A stretch of DNA of 64,000 nucleotides from NCBI GenBank assembly GCA_035578155.1, contig JAPWDM010000072.1, positions 248,001 through 312,000 of the forward strand. The letters are read 5' to 3'. Within the stretch, counting starts at the first letter, position 1; every line of letters begins with the position of its first letter. This document shows, piece after piece, positions 1 through 11,091 of this stretch. The position numbers were made by a program, and so were the translations under genes. Source of the DNA: Brachynemurus nebulosus (taxonomy: Eukaryota > Arthropoda > Insecta > Neuroptera > Myrmeleontidae). The notes below the pieces were generated by a model. It was not told where the DNA came from. It ran no database searches and was given only the letters and a program-made list of their open reading frames with translations.

Positions 1-2040
1 GTAACTATTAATTATGAAAAATGTTCGTTTTTCAAACCGGAAATTCATTTCCTAGGTCACGTGGTTTCTGCAAAGGGTATTTATATAGATGAATCTAAAG
101 TTGAAGCTATTAGGAGACTCAAGCCTCCTAAAAGTGTTAAAGAATTGCAATCGGTTCTAGGTATATTAAACTTTTATCGTAGATTTTTTCCAAATTATAA
201 TAATCATACTAGTAAGTTTTCACATTTACTTAAAAGGGGTGCCAAATGGACTTGGGGACCTAAAGAAAATAAAGCTTTTGTCGATCTAATAAGTTTATTC
301 CAGCAATCGGTCATGTTAAATTTTCCAGATTTCTCTAAAGAATTTTACATTGAAGTAGATGCACCAAATCATTCAGTGGCTGGTTATCTCTACCAGTTGA
401 ATGAGGATGGGACTCATAATCCCATATCTTTTGTATCACGTTCTTTATTACCTTCAGAGTTAAATTACGGAATTTCGGAAAAGGAACTTCTTAGTGTTAT
501 TTTTTCTTGCAAAAAGTTTCGTACGTATATTCTTGGTCATAAAATAATAGTTAGAACGGACCACAAAGTTTTGACCTTTTTGGAAAACGCTAAAATACTT
601 AATAGTCGCTTATTGAGATGGTTTCTTGCTCTAAATGAGTACAACTTCACTATTGAATATATTGCAGGTAAAGATAACTTCATTGCTGATGCCTTTTCTA
701 GAAATCCTAGTCCCGACGTTCCAACTGGTATTGATTTTTCGCAACCTTTTGTAGCTTTGTCCGATACTTGTAATTCCGAAACATTACTTGATCACCAGGA
801 TGAACCTTTTTGTAATAATATGAGATTGGACTTTTCCGAAAAATTCATTATTGATTTCGTTAAGAGAATTGTAAAATATCAAAATAGCGATCCATTTTGT
901 GTTAGAATAAAAAACAATGTAGATAATATGCAGGATTCTTATAAGGTGTTTAATAATGTGCTTTTCTTCCGTGGTAAGTTCCCACCTTTTAATTGGCGTA
1001 TAGTAGTACCAGATGTATTTAAGGATAAACTCATTTTGTATTTCCACCGCAGTTTCGGACATTTTAGTTTTCGTAAGGTTTGTTATTTAATAAATCAATA
1101 TTTCTGTATTAGAAATCTCTTTTCATATAGTAAGAAATTAATTGGTAAATGCATTATTTGTCAAAAGTCTAAAGTCTCCACTACTTATCAAGAGGGACCT
1201 TTGCAAAGTATAATTTCAGAAAGGAAACTCCAACATGTATATGTGGATTTATATGGCCCACTTCCTGCCGGAAAATTTGGTTTAAACATGCTTCTTATAG
1301 TAAAAGATAATTTTTCAAAATTTGTAAGATTATATCCCTTACGAGGTGCTACATCGCGTCAATTAGTGAATAAAATTTTACATGATTTCGTACCTAAAAT
1401 CGGTAATATCGAAACAATTTTCTCTGATAATGGTAGCCATTTTACTTCATCTGTTTGGCAAGAATCTCTCAAAAATGCAGGTATTAATGTTAAAACTATT
1501 AGTGTTTGTAACCCGCGCGCGAATCCAGAGGAAAGGGTTAATCGCGAACTAAATAGGTTATTTAGAACGTATTGCCATAATAAACATTCAAGTTGGCCGG
1601 ATTACATTTCATTTATCGAGCAATGTTTGAATTGTGTTCCACATGAAGCCACAGGATTCTCCCCATATGAACTCATGTTTGGCCGTAAACCAACTAATCC
1701 CATTAATGATATTGTGAATTTTCCTAATAATAACGATTTATCATTACAAGAAAAATTTGATCTAGCTTTACAAAGAACACGCAAATTAGCACAAAGGCGC
1801 GTTTCTTATCATGATCGTCATAGTACTAAGACGTATAATGTTGGTGATAAGGTTTTGTTGAAAACGCATCCACGTTCATCCGCTAAAAATAAGGTAGTTA
1901 AAAAATTCAAACTTTTATTTGAAGGCCCGTACATTGTGTCCCGGATTAAGTCACCTAATGCGCATGTTTTAATTTATCCAGGATCACGTTTGGTAAAAGG
2001 TGTTTATAACGCCATACATTTAAAATTATTTAAAGAATGA
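1..2040 (+). CDS. pol: Ty3/Gypsy pol polyprotein, 3' part (partial)
   Basis: The frame is open from base 1, so the gene enters from the left of the window; the first in-window start codon is not the true start. In order it encodes the end of the reverse transcriptase (FLGHVVS near 50), RNase H (DAPNHSVAGYL near 360, TDHK near 560), an H2C2 zinc finger (HRSFGH near 1045, CIICQKSK near 1155) and a DDE integrase core (VDLYGPL near 1243, SDNGSHF near 1425, PEERVNREL near 1530). The protein ends HLKLFKE with a normal stop. About 680 residues show no internal stop or frameshift, so this copy is comparatively young. It would replicate and integrate the retroelement from a cytoplasmic particle. Domain assignment rests on motifs read by eye. 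Confidence 0.93.
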   Translation, partial: VTINYEKCSFFKPEIHFLGHVVSAKGIYIDESKVEAIRRLKPPKSVKELQSVLGILNFYRRFFPNYNNHTSKFSHLLKRGAKWTWGPKENKAFVDLISLFQQSVMLNFPDFSKEFYIEVDAPNHSVAGYLYQLNEDGTHNPISFVSRSLLPSELNYGISEKELLSVIFSCKKFRTYILGHKIIVRTDHKVLTFLENAKILNSRLLRWFLALNEYNFTIEYIAGKDNFIADAFSRNPSPDVPTGIDFSQPFVALSDTCNSETLLDHQDEPFCNNMRLDFSEKFIIDFVKRIVKYQNSDPFCVRIKNNVDNMQDSYKVFNNVLFFRGKFPPFNWRIVVPDVFKDKLILYFHRSFGHFSFRKVCYLINQYFCIRNLFSYSKKLIGKCIICQKSKVSTTYQEGPLQSIISERKLQHVYVDLYGPLPAGKFGLNMLLIVKDNFSKFVRLYPLRGATSRQLVNKILHDFVPKIGNIETIFSDNGSHFTSSVWQESLKNAGINVKTISVCNPRANPEERVNRELNRLFRTYCHNKHSSWPDYISFIEQCLNCVPHEATGFSPYELMFGRKPTNPINDIVNFPNNNDLSLQEKFDLALQRTRKLAQRRVSYHDRHSTKTYNVGDKVLLKTHPRSSAKNKVVKKFKLLFEGPYIVSRIKSPNAHVLIYPGSRLVKGVYNAIHLKLFKE

Positions 2041-2755
2041 TATTGAAATGTCACAAATTTATCTTTATTAGTACTATGTCTGTTTGAATTGACTGTAATA
2101 CTTATCAATTATACATATTTAATGACAAAAAAGGACGATATTCTTTGAATATTTTAGAGAGACCTTTCGTTGTGACGTTATCGTTATTCGTATATTAGGC
2201 AGGATACGAAGTCCCTCGGTCCTAATAAATATTTTTGGAAACAAGAAATTATTACCTGTAGAGTCTGAGCGGGATTCGGTGTCCTTCGGTCTCATACTCA
2301 CAGTATTTGGATTTCGGAAGATTGAAAAATGGAAGTGTCTAATAACGATTTTGTTTCAATTTTTTATCCTGATTGTGACTAATTAAACCCTGAATTACGT
2401 CTAACTTTTCCTAATACATACTATAAATTCTCTTTTATCGTAAGATCGAGTTTGGATAATGACGCTTTTGCATCAAAATGTCGTTGTAATAATCTGTTTA
2501 TTTGTATAATGTTTATTTAGTTACATCTTTTGATTAATTAATAAGTGTTAATTTTTGTTTATTTGATGTTTATTATAATTACAGTAAATCTATTATTGAT
2601 TGAATAAATTCATAAGGTTTTAATTAATGTGATGAGTTAATAGTGAATTATAGTAAGAATATGTGATTGTACTTTATATTGTAATCTATGGAAACGCAAG
2701 CAAGGATATTGTGTAGATTTCTCATATCTCTAATGTTTCGCCGATACTCGAAATC
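2041..2755 (+). other. Gypsy #1 region between pol and LTR
   Basis: No reading frame worth calling follows pol here. An envelope gene is not visible, although its decayed remains could not be excluded by eye. The stretch leads into a purine run and a TGT-starting sequence, as expected just before a 3' LTR. Confidence 0.5.
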
Positions 2756-2764
2756 TAGGGGGGG
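2756..2764 (+). other. Polypurine tract of Gypsy #1
   Basis: The run aggggggg lies directly before a sequence starting TGTAACCGCAC. LTR elements use such a tract to prime plus-strand DNA next to the 3' LTR. Its position after pol and its strand fit. Confidence 0.6.
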
Positions 2765-2765
2765 T

Positions 2766-3700
2766 TGTGTAACCGCACTAAAATTTACATAGATATCGGG
2801 TCGCCATTTTGTTTCTAATAGTTAATATATGATCATTTGTAATGGGCGTAATATTATTTTTATGGACTAATTTTATATTTTTATTGGTTATGACGTCATA
2901 TCTGACTAATAACAGTTAATTCGGTCCGCCATTTTATTGTTATTATTCGACATATTATTTGCTCTGTTCATTTTATATCTTTATCTAACCAATGGATATT
3001 TATATTTATTTGGTGTGACTTATTTTTGTAAGTGACTGTACTGTATTTGTGTAAATACATGCTTTGCTTGCTTTTCTATCGAGAAGTTTCTATTTATTAT
3101 TGTTGAAATTCTTAGAATCAAATATTTTATTTACTTGTTTTCGGTTATAGTATTTATCCTTATTCTTATCATATTGAATGAGAGAGATGACAATAATGGA
3201 ACATTCTGGACGTCTTTTCATACCTTAAATGGTAATGTTTTTATCTGTTTCTCTCTTTCTCTTTTTATCCTTGAGTAGTTTATATCGTTTGTTCTTTGTC
3301 ATTCATATAGCTTAGAGAAATTTCGAGAAACACAAAAATATATTTAAGGAGTGCGCAGATTGAGATTAAAAAAAAGCAGTCTTTAAGTAAGTTTTAAGTA
3401 AATTAGTTTTGCGTGAACCGTTTTCCGTATATCGTTCTAAATATTATATACCGTTTTTCGAATATCGTTTCATAATTAAAAATTAAGTTATATTAAAGAA
3501 TATTTAAACAAAATTTGTAATAAAAGAATAAAATCGTAAATGTAAAACGTTATAAACTGTAATAAATAATTTACTGTGCTTAATAAAGTTACAAATCTTA
3601 TTTACGTATGTGTTTTATTTGATTATTACTGCTTATTTGGAAGTGTTAAATCAAGAAAAGTTTCTAAAGTAACGATAATAGCGACAATCTGGGAACCAAG
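2766..3700 (+). repeat. Probable 3' LTR of Gypsy #1 (right end uncertain)
   Basis: The sequence starts TGT(GTAAC) just after the polypurine tract. It holds a CRE-like TGACGTCA site and several AATAAA polyadenylation signals near 3560-3585. The partner 5' LTR lies outside the window, so the right boundary cannot be set; 3700 is only an estimate from the AATAAA positions. Confidence 0.45.
2891..2898. promoter_or_regulatory. CRE/ATF-type palindrome TGACGTCA
   Basis: A perfect 8-bp CRE consensus lies in the presumed U3 part of the Gypsy LTR, where enhancer sites are expected. An 8-mer can occur by chance, and binding is not shown. Confidence 0.3.
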
Positions 3701-4250
3701 GACTAAACAGGACACTTTAAGGGACATTAACATCATCTTGTGTGACAAATTATCCTCTGCGCTGCATATAAACTTGAACGCCCATTTTTGTTCCAGCTCA
3801 CTAAACTTACAAATTTTCCACCTAAGTTATATATGCAAAAACAAAAATAAAAAACGAACGTTACAAACTGTACAAATGATTATTGAGCATTGATTTCGAA
3901 GGTCACTTTGCAATTAATACACATATGATTACAAAGCAATTTTTATTTCCAAGTGAACGGCATCAGTATGTTGCGACATTGAAATATGATACTTCCGTTA
4001 AAAATTAGAAAATGTCACATATCTTAAGAACAAAGAGTCGTCGATAGAGTAATATGATATCTTTATGAACATAAAAAAAATTTAATTACCAGTTGCATTT
4101 GATATCCTAAAACTATATAAATTTAAAAATGTTACATAGGTAATATGATACATCTACAGTAAAACTTGTTTGATTTCCCCTTTTTTTATATAATACAGTA
4201 GAACCTGTCTTTACTAGAACCTGTACAACCTGTCTCTAAAACACCAAAAA
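3701..4250. other. AT-rich stretch, nothing recognised
   Basis: No coding, RNA or transposon signal was seen. A 105-codon frame crosses from the LTR region (3576-3893), but it has biased AT-rich composition and no recognisable motif. Confidence 0.4.
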
Positions 4251-5112
4251 TTTGGTGTCATTTTGTGTCTTTTTGGTGTCATTTGGTGTAATTTTGTGTA
4301 TTTGTGGTGTTATTTGGTGTACTTTAGTGTCATTTGGTGTAACTTGGTGTATTTTTGGTGTAATTTGGTGTTATTTGGTGTATTTATGGTGTCATTTTGG
4401 TAAACTTATGGTGCATTTTGGTGTCATTTGGTGCATTTTGGTGTCTTTTTGGTGCATTTTGGCGTCAGTTTGGTGCATTTTGGTGTCATTCGATGCATTT
4501 TGGTGTCAATTTGGTGCATTTTGGTGTCATTTGATGCATTCGGGTGTCGTTTAGTGCATTTTGGTGTCATTTTGGTGCACTTTTTGTGTCATTTGGTGCA
4601 CTTTGATGTCATTTTGGTGCACTTTTGGTGTATCTGGTGCCGTTTGGTGTATTTTGGTGTATTTTTGCTGCATTTTGGCGTCAGTTTGATGCATTTTGGT
4701 GTTAATTTGGTGCATTTTGGTGTCATTTGATGCATTTTGGTGTCATTCGGTGTATTTTGGTGTCAATTTGGTTCATTTTGGTGTCATTTCGTGCATTTTG
4801 GTGTCGTTTGGTGCATTTTGGTGTCATTTTGGTGCACTTTTGGTGTTACTTTGGTGCATTTTGGTGTCATCTTGGTGTCAATTTGGTGCATTTAGGTGTC
4901 ATTTTGGTGTAAATTTCGTGCATTTTGGTGTCATTTGGTGTCATTTTGTGCGTTTTGGTGCATTTTGGTCTCATTTGATGCATTTTTGGTGTCATTTGGT
5001 ACTTTTTGGTGCATTTTTGTGTCATTTGGTGCATTCTGGTGTCAGTTTAGTGTCATTTTGATGCACTTGTGCCATTTTGGTGCCATTTGGTGTCATTTGG
5101 TGTCTTTTTGCT
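4251..5112 (+). repeat. Minisatellite of TTTTGGTGTCA / TTTGGTGCA units
   Basis: About 860 bp are built from alternating short units around tttggtgtca and tttggtgca, about 11-13 bp each and often paired into units of about 25 bp. The plus strand is nearly free of adenine runs and very rich in T and G. All long open frames inside it (repeats of W-C-H-L-V-H-F type peptides) are by-products of the repeat, not genes. It stops abruptly at another short tandem array. Confidence 0.92.
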
Positions 5113-5117
5113 GTAAG

Positions 5118-5215
5118 GGGAGTAACTCCTTGCGAGTAATTCTTTGGGAGTAACTCTTTGGGAGTGATTCTTTGGGAGTGATTCTTTGGGAGTGACTGTT
5201 TGGGAGTGACTCTTT
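5118..5215 (+). repeat. 14-bp tandem repeat, 7 copies
   Basis: Seven head-to-tail copies of gggagtgattcttt, with one to four changes per copy, fill exactly 98 bp directly after the larger minisatellite. No coding role is seen. Confidence 0.9.
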
Positions 5216-6275
5216 AGTATAAAGTATTTTAAGTTTGCACTTCTGTCGGCAGTCCCCATGACTGATTGTGTTGTTTTTTAGTCAATTCATAGGACAATGA
5301 CCAATTACAACCAGACAAACTTCACTTTATATCGTAATTATAAATCTGATGACTAAATGTACATGGCTTTTAAACTATTCCTATCGCAAAATTAATGAAA
5401 AAATAGAAATTTTATTTACCCAAAATTCTGACGTAATGGAATTTTTTGACTATTTTTCCCGTAATTAGCACACAAAAATCTAGCAGTAACACTACTTGAA
5501 CTTCAAAAAGGAAATTCGTTGTAGGTCATCATCAAAATTTGCAAAGCAATTAGTTTAAAATTTAGTATATTTTTATGCTATTTTGAACGTATCATAGCCT
5601 ACGATTTATCACAGTAAGGTCTATTTATTTACTTTTTTTTTGACTATTCGTGTTCAGCTACCTTTTCTCAAAAAATTGTTGTTTAACCTGTACCTTAATA
5701 TATTTTTTTTCGTTTTGTAGCCTTCGCAAACAGAAGAATATTTTTACTACTTCTGCTAACTTCTAATTTATTTTTTTGTCTTTATATGATATTTTTTAAT
5801 TTGTATAGAATACTCTTTAAGTCATATTTCGTATCTGAAACTGAATATGTAAAAGGGGAGACTTGAAATAATTGCAAAACATTTTGCATCAATTCAAAAT
5901 GGACGACTACTGTTTTTTTAATTTGAACATAATATAAAAATTCGTGGTAATTTTAAACAAAACAAAAATGTATCCATTTTTAACGAATAATTGTAACTTC
6001 TGTTACTACCAAGAAAAGTGCAATGGGAATTGCAATGTAATTGTAGATGATGATAAAACAGTTGGAATTGATTGTTTAGTATGGTTAAATTTGAATCCGA
6101 GAATTAAAATATTTCAACATTTATTGCTGTACTTAACAAAGTAACAAACATAATAATACTGCCCAATTACATATTTAGAGGGTAAAACACCAACTCATAA
6201 ATTTATTGAAAAATCATATTTTGGTTTTTTCCTCATATTAATCCATAAGTAATTTTGATGAAAAATGATCAGCTA
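5216..6275. other. AT-rich spacer with one weak ORF
   Basis: No transposon or RNA signal was recognised. A 66-codon frame at 5944-6144 (+) contains five cysteines (NCNFCYYQEKCNGNC) but has no known family signature, promoter or neighbours, so it is left uncalled. Confidence 0.35.
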
Positions 6276-6344
6276 GTTTAGTCTGAGATTACATTAGTCT
6301 ATTATTTTTGACTTATAAAATTTAGACTGAGATTACATTAGTCA
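6276..6344 (+). repeat. Two direct copies of a 20-bp motif beside Tc1 relic
   Basis: The motif agactgagattacattagtc occurs at 6279-6299 and 6323-6343 with one or two mismatches. The copies lie just beyond the C-terminal end of the Tc1-type transposase relic. Paired direct repeats within terminal inverted repeats are known for some Tc1-family elements, so they may mark that element's 3' end; the partner end is not seen. Confidence 0.4.
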
Positions 6345-6463
6345 AAAAATGAGTTTTGTTCATTATTTTGAGTAAATATTGACTTCTGATAGAATAAAGA
6401 GACTTTAAGTGCTTTAATATGATTATATTTTATGATGTAAATATAAAATTTTATAGACAGGTA

Positions 6464-7120
6464 TTAGAAAAATATTGATAAGAATTTTGGGTAATAATTT
6501 TCACAGGAATGATATTCTTCAAAGAAGTATTTTAAGCAGGGCGATTTCTTGCAAGAACATCTTATAATGAATAATTCTTCACAACCTTTTTTTGTCATTT
6601 GTGAGACAAGTTCCCTCGCAGAGCAATTTAATTCAACTGAATTCTCAATTTTTTCTGGTATTTTACTTATATAACCGCTTTTGTATAATGAATAGTGCAA
6701 CAAGTTTTGATATCGAGGAGAAGAAAATTGATTACGGGACAAATAACTCCATACATTTTCAATGATGTTGAGGTCAGGTGACCTTGCGGTCCATGATAAA
6801 ACAGACCAGTTTCTTTATTTAAATCATTTCCGTACACACTTAGCATTATGATTTGAAGCATTATCTTGCTGAAAGATCCACTCTCCGCTTCGTAAAACCT
6901 CATTTATTTTTACTTCTTGTTGAGTAAGAGTTTCTCATTTTTTTGTTCATATCTTGTCGCCCTTTTAAGGGAACAAGAACGGTAACTCCATTGAAGCAAA
7001 TCGCTCTCCGAAAATATTTACCCGGATTGTCAAGATTAAACTTTTCTTCATCAAAACATATAATTTTCCTTTAAATATTCTGGAAATTCTAATGACGCAC
7101 GTAGTTATAGTTAATTGTTT
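6464..7120 (-). pseudogene. Tc1-type transposase relic
   Basis: The minus strand shows the blocks of an IS630/Tc1 DDE transposase in the right order but in different frames: FDEEKFNLD (first catalytic Asp region, near 7050), FQQDNASNHN (second Asp, near 6860) and RSPDLNIIENVW (catalytic Glu, near 6760). The C-terminal part continues in an open frame to 6464. Frameshifts near 6750 and 6900 and a missing N-terminal DNA-binding domain show it is dead. The enzyme family cuts and pastes DNA at TA sites. Confidence 0.85.
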
Positions 7121-7163
7121 TCTTATCCGACTATTTAAAAGTTAAGTATTTTAGTATTGTAAT

Positions 7164-8026
7164 TAGGGTTGCCAGGTCTTAAAACTGAAAAGCCGGACAG
7201 ATAAACCAGTTTAGTCGGATATTTGGGTAAAAAAGCTGAACGCCCTTAATTTTTTAGTCTTAGCAAAACACGACTTTTTTTTAAAAGTAAAACAAGGCTT
7301 TTTTATCAATTACCGTAATATCTTCTTAAATTCTAATAATACAACAATAAAATTGAATGAATCCATTTTCTTTATTATTAATCATTCGATATTCATTACA
7401 ATATTAATTTCAATATTTGCATGGCAATAGTAGTTAGCAGTAACTACTATTGCTATTTGCAATGAAAAACAAAATTAAACAAAACACTAATGAACTAAAT
7501 AAACTTGAAATTAATTGTAACATAAAGTAATTAATATTTTTCATTGGCAAACATCTGCTTTAAAAGCTCATTTTCTTTTAAAATTGAGTTGTAAAACTCT
7601 TTACAAGTCAAATATTTAAAATTAAATTGTACAACCAACATTTTGGTTATAGTATCGACATTTAATTTGTTGCGTTGTTTTGACCATTGTTGACCTATCA
7701 AAGAAAAAACTCTTTCAACATTTGCATTATGACTCGGAATGGAAAAATAATATTGAAGAATAGTAAGGTATTCTGAAAAGGAATTTGAATTACTAATCGA
7801 TTTAAAATAGTCTACCCATTTTAAAAATGATTCGTGAATTTTGATTGGTGAAAATTAAAAAGGATCGTGGGTGGAGCGGAAACCAACACATGACAAATGT
7901 AAAAAAAAAAAATGGTCAAATTTAAAAAGCTTTACAACAATACAAGCCGACACCGTCTAGTTTGGCTGGACACACAACCAAAAAGTCTGACTGTGTCTGG
8001 CTTTATCCGGACGCCTGGCAACCCTA
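7164..8026. mobile_element. hAT transposon relic, 863 bp, with TSD
   Basis: Perfect 13-bp terminal inverted repeats (tagggttgccagg at 7164-7176, complement at 8014-8026) are flanked by identical 8-bp duplications ATTGTAAT (7156-7163 and 8027-8034). An 8-bp duplication and this terminal sequence are typical of hAT elements. A C-terminal transposase fragment inside on the minus strand agrees. At 863 bp it is an internally deleted, non-autonomous copy. Confidence 0.93.
7531..7852 (-). pseudogene. hAT transposase C-terminal dimerisation domain fragment
   Basis: The minus-strand frame is open for about 105 codons and contains IPSHNANVERVFSL, the signature of the hAT C-terminal dimerisation region, followed by KQRNKLNVDTITKMLVV. 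It ends with a normal stop at 7531. The N-terminal zinc finger and the catalytic RNase-H-like core are absent, so it cannot transpose DNA. It lies within the inverted repeats of the 863-bp hAT element. Confidence 0.88.
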
Positions 8027-8525
8027 ATTGTAATGGCTAGTCTAGCGTCCATAACTTATACATTGCTAGTGTATCTGCAAACATCTAAATTTGTTCGAAG
8101 TTATAAACGAATCAGTTATTTTAAAAATTGTGTAGGTAATCTGGAAAATTAAACATGTTTTAATTTTGGGGATAGGGGTATGTACAAATAAACCAAATAT
8201 ATAAATTTTCAGTTTATATATGTTACATACTTTAATTATTGTTATTCTTTTTACAATACAAAAAATTGTTATAATATTCAAATAAATTTATTTTTTTTTA
8301 ATTCAATTGAATACGAAGGCCCGACCGGGCCCCTATTAATAATGCTTATTTACGATGAATATTTTATCATTTTAAATCTTTCATCACTTCTGATGTCAAA
8401 TCGAGGTGGGGACATTAGATATTCGTCGTCTAATTCCACCAACATTTTCATCTTTGTTGGATTGAATTTCGACTGCACTTGACTGGCATCGATAACTTGT
8501 CCAAGTTTTTTTTTAGTTTCATTTA

Positions 8526-9125
8526 TTAGGTGTACAAATATGTTTTAAAGTTGTTTTTTTTTTTAATTTTGAAGTTTTATTGAGAAAAACTCGTACAATG
8601 TATATCATTCAAAATATTGCCCGTCGCTCTCTACTACCTTTGACCATCTTTCAGGCAGCATACGAATAGCGCGTTTAAAAAATTTCTCAGCTTTTAAGTC
8701 GATCCAAGAATTGACCAAATTTCATTTCTTCGTTAGAAATGAAGTACTGCTCAGTCAGCTCAAGAGCCATTGACCGGAACAAGTGGTAGCCCAAAGAAGC
8801 AATGTCTAGTGAATACAGCGGGTGAGGTACGGCATCCCAGTTCAATCCCTCCAAAGTTTCCTTGACAACTTTAGCAACATATGGCCGAGTATTGTCATAC
8901 TGAGAAAGCAGTACTTCCCGCTAATGTTGTTTTATTGGCACAAAAGTTGACATAGTTGCAGCATAAAAAATATGTGTTGCTTACACTTCAACGAAATTAC
9001 ACTTACTATGAGAGGAAAATGGTGACGTTTTAACATAAATATATAAGTTAAAAGATAGTTCGATTCGATGTAATACTAGTTATGCCGTCTTTTGTAAATC
9101 CCTCAAAACGTATTTGCACACCTAA
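8526..9125. mobile_element. mariner-family element, 600 bp, TA-flanked
   Basis: Imperfect terminal inverted repeats (ttaggtgtacaaatatgttt at the left, ttaggtgtgcaaatacgttt read inward from the right) are flanked by TA on both sides (8524-8525 and 9126-9127). The inside carries a mariner transposase C-terminus on the minus strand. A full mariner is about 1.3 kb, so more than half is deleted. Confidence 0.88.
8605..8925 (-). pseudogene. mariner transposase C-terminal relic
   Basis: The minus strand encodes QYDNTRPYVAKVV (second catalytic Asp region), then HPLYSLDIASLGYHLF, which corresponds to the family's HP.YSPDLAP.D block, then after a frameshift LPERWSKVVESDGQYFE and a stop. At the position of the third catalytic Asp there is Gly, and the N-terminal half is missing, so the enzyme is inactive. 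It sits within the 600-bp TA-flanked element. Confidence 0.88.
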
Positions 9126-9175
9126 TAACTCGCTTATCAACTGATCGGTAACGTGTGGATCTTGACAGCAAATTT

Positions 9176-9967
9176 ATTGGGCGCCAAGGATGTTGTTTCT
9201 GGTTGTTCATGATGTACTGAATTCCATTTTTTCACAGCAGTTAAATTTTTCACAACAATTAAACTATGGAACATTTGGCATATTAATAGAACTTTAGTGA
9301 TAGCTAGAGAAATTTCTAAATACTATACAGCTTATATAAGGAAAAATCATGAAAAAGGAATGTGATCGCAAAGAATTTACTTTTATGATTACTGGGAAAT
9401 TTTTCTTAGAAAGTCACGTGCTGTGCTGTGTTGTCAAGAAAATAACATAATATGAAATCAGTTATGCATCTATGAATTTATAATTAGGTGGAAAGTGTTA
9501 ATATTTTCAGTTTGTACAGATATCATAGCAGCCACTGAGCATGTTGATATCATGTTGTCGTCTTGTAGAATGTACACAACATTTAATGCTTACACATTCA
9601 GTGCGAGCTGTAACACAGTAGCTAGCATTCACTTCAACTTACTGCATTTTATTTAATTTAAACATTATTACAAGTATAGACAATGTACGCTACAGATAAA
9701 AAAGTCAACCATCGGATCGGTTGTAACAAGGGACCAACCACCAAAATTTAAGAATGATAACGTCACCACTAGAATTTGTAGTCAGCAAGACCAGTTGCTG
9801 AAATATGAATAATCACCAAAACTAGAGGTGAACGACCCCAAGGTCAACTACCGAAATTTAATCCAATTATCAAAATTTGAATAATTATCCCATTTGTATA
9901 AAAATTTTCCCGCACTATAATGGTCCGATGCTCACTACAATACTTAAGATATTTTTGTCCTAATTGT
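9176..9967. other. Non-coding stretch, nothing recognised
   Basis: No coding frame, RNA or transposon end could be supported. The last part (about 9700-9900) has loosely recurring ccaaaattt-type words that merge into the diverged tandem repeat that follows. Confidence 0.35.
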
Positions 9968-10285
9968 AGGTTCCCGGGGGATACAAAACCAGTTATTCAA
10001 TCACGCTCAAATAATTAAATTAAATTCGATGAAATTTGGTACGCAGACACTATTTATCCTGATTTAACACCTAGGTTAATCATATCCCGAATAAAGGCTC
10101 CTGCGGTATATAAAATCAGTTAATTAATCTCAGCGAAATAACTGAACCCACTTCCATATGGTATATAGACACTATTTTCTGTGAATACATATAACAATAT
10201 TTTGCCGATTGAAGGTTTCCGGGGAATTCAAAACCAATTACTTATTTACATTCAAATAACTAAATCGAATTCTAACTACCTAAAT
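9968..10285 (+). repeat. Diverged tandem repeat, about 120-bp unit, 2.5 copies
   Basis: Three successive blocks start with ggttcccgggggatacaaaa, ggctcctgcggtatataaaa and ggtttccggggaattcaaaa. Each continues with caaataactaaat-like and gcagacactattt-like words, giving a period of about 120 bp. Copies are about 65-75% alike by eye, so the array is old. Confidence 0.65.
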
Positions 10286-10389
10286 ACCTATGTGAATATA
10301 TTTTTTTAAATACCTTGTTGATTGTTTAGGTATAGGCTGTAAAAAAATAACACAATTTTCAAATTTAAATCATTCATCCAGATCAGTAG

Positions 10390-10800
10390 ATGTATTCGCT
10401 TAGATATGGCGTGATATTTTGGGGAAATTCAGTTAACAGTAACCAAATATTTTTATTACAGAAAAAGTGTATAAGAGCAATCTTTAATTTACGACAAACA
10501 GATTCATGCGTACCATTTTTCAAAACACATAAAATGCTGACGCTACCATGCATTTATTACTATTTCCTCAAATGTGCGACATACATTCCCATGACACTAA
10601 GGGGGGGGGGACGAAGCAGCTTTACACACCACAGACGGTTAAGGAATACATTTTTAGGAACATTGTGTATGTGATATGCTACCGAGGGTTTACAATAAGA
10701 TTGTGCCTAATGAGTTTAAAAAATTGCCTATTCTACAATTCAAAAAAAAAAATTTGAAGAGTATCTAATCGACTGTGAATTCTATAACACTGACCTAAAT
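10390..10800 (+). pseudogene. LINE (Jockey/I-type) ORF2 3' fragment
   Basis: The plus strand reads YGVIFWGNSVNSNQIFLLQKK, then RAIFNLRQTDSCVPFFKTHK, the conserved C-terminal segment after the reverse transcriptase of Jockey-like LINEs. After frameshifts, one at a run of ten G (10,601-10,610), the typical end (Y-N-K-I-V-P-N-E-F-K, then E-E-Y-L-I) appears in another frame near 10,690-10,790. The upstream reverse transcriptase is missing, as expected for a 5'-truncated LINE copy. Confidence 0.82.
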
Positions 10801-11091
10801 TAATAATACAATGTTGAGAACCACTGATTTAGTGGTTTCTAATCAAAAGCTTATAATTGGTTGTAATGTAAAAATTAATTTTTTCTTATTATTATTCAGA
10901 AATTGGTACTTTATTGAATGTGCATTTATGATTAGCCTTTCTGCCATATTAAATAATGATTAAATAAATATAAACAAGAATAAATAATTCTAAACTAACA
11001 AATTCCCATTTAACCGCACTAAGTTAAAAAGTGTAACTTATATAAATAAAATATCAGGCACGCAAAATTATTTCGGACAAAAAAAAATTGT

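Larger units (their letters stand above)
8350..9173 (-). pseudogene. Unidentified reading frame interrupted by mariner
   Basis: On the minus strand a frame runs from 9173 to the mariner boundary at 9126 and resumes at 8525, ending at a stop at 8350. If the element and one TA copy are removed, the two halves are in the same frame without a stop (about 74 codons). The peptide is not low-complexity and includes LVELDDEYLMSPPRFDIRSD near its end. I do not recognise the family. It could be the last exon of a gene (an AG lies just before 9161) or part of an older transposon. The mariner insertion would disrupt it. Confidence 0.4.

Noticed and set aside
784..2301. Minus-strand ORFs of 60-92 codons over the Gypsy pol region
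   Set aside because: Antisense shadows of a clear pol gene.
4252..5153. Several 60-121-codon open frames with W-C-H-L-V-H-F-type peptides
   Set aside because: They exist in several registers only because the minisatellite lacks stop codons.
8319..8333. GGCCCGACCGGGCC palindrome
   Set aside because: Only six-base arms; too short to distinguish from chance in a transposon-rich region.
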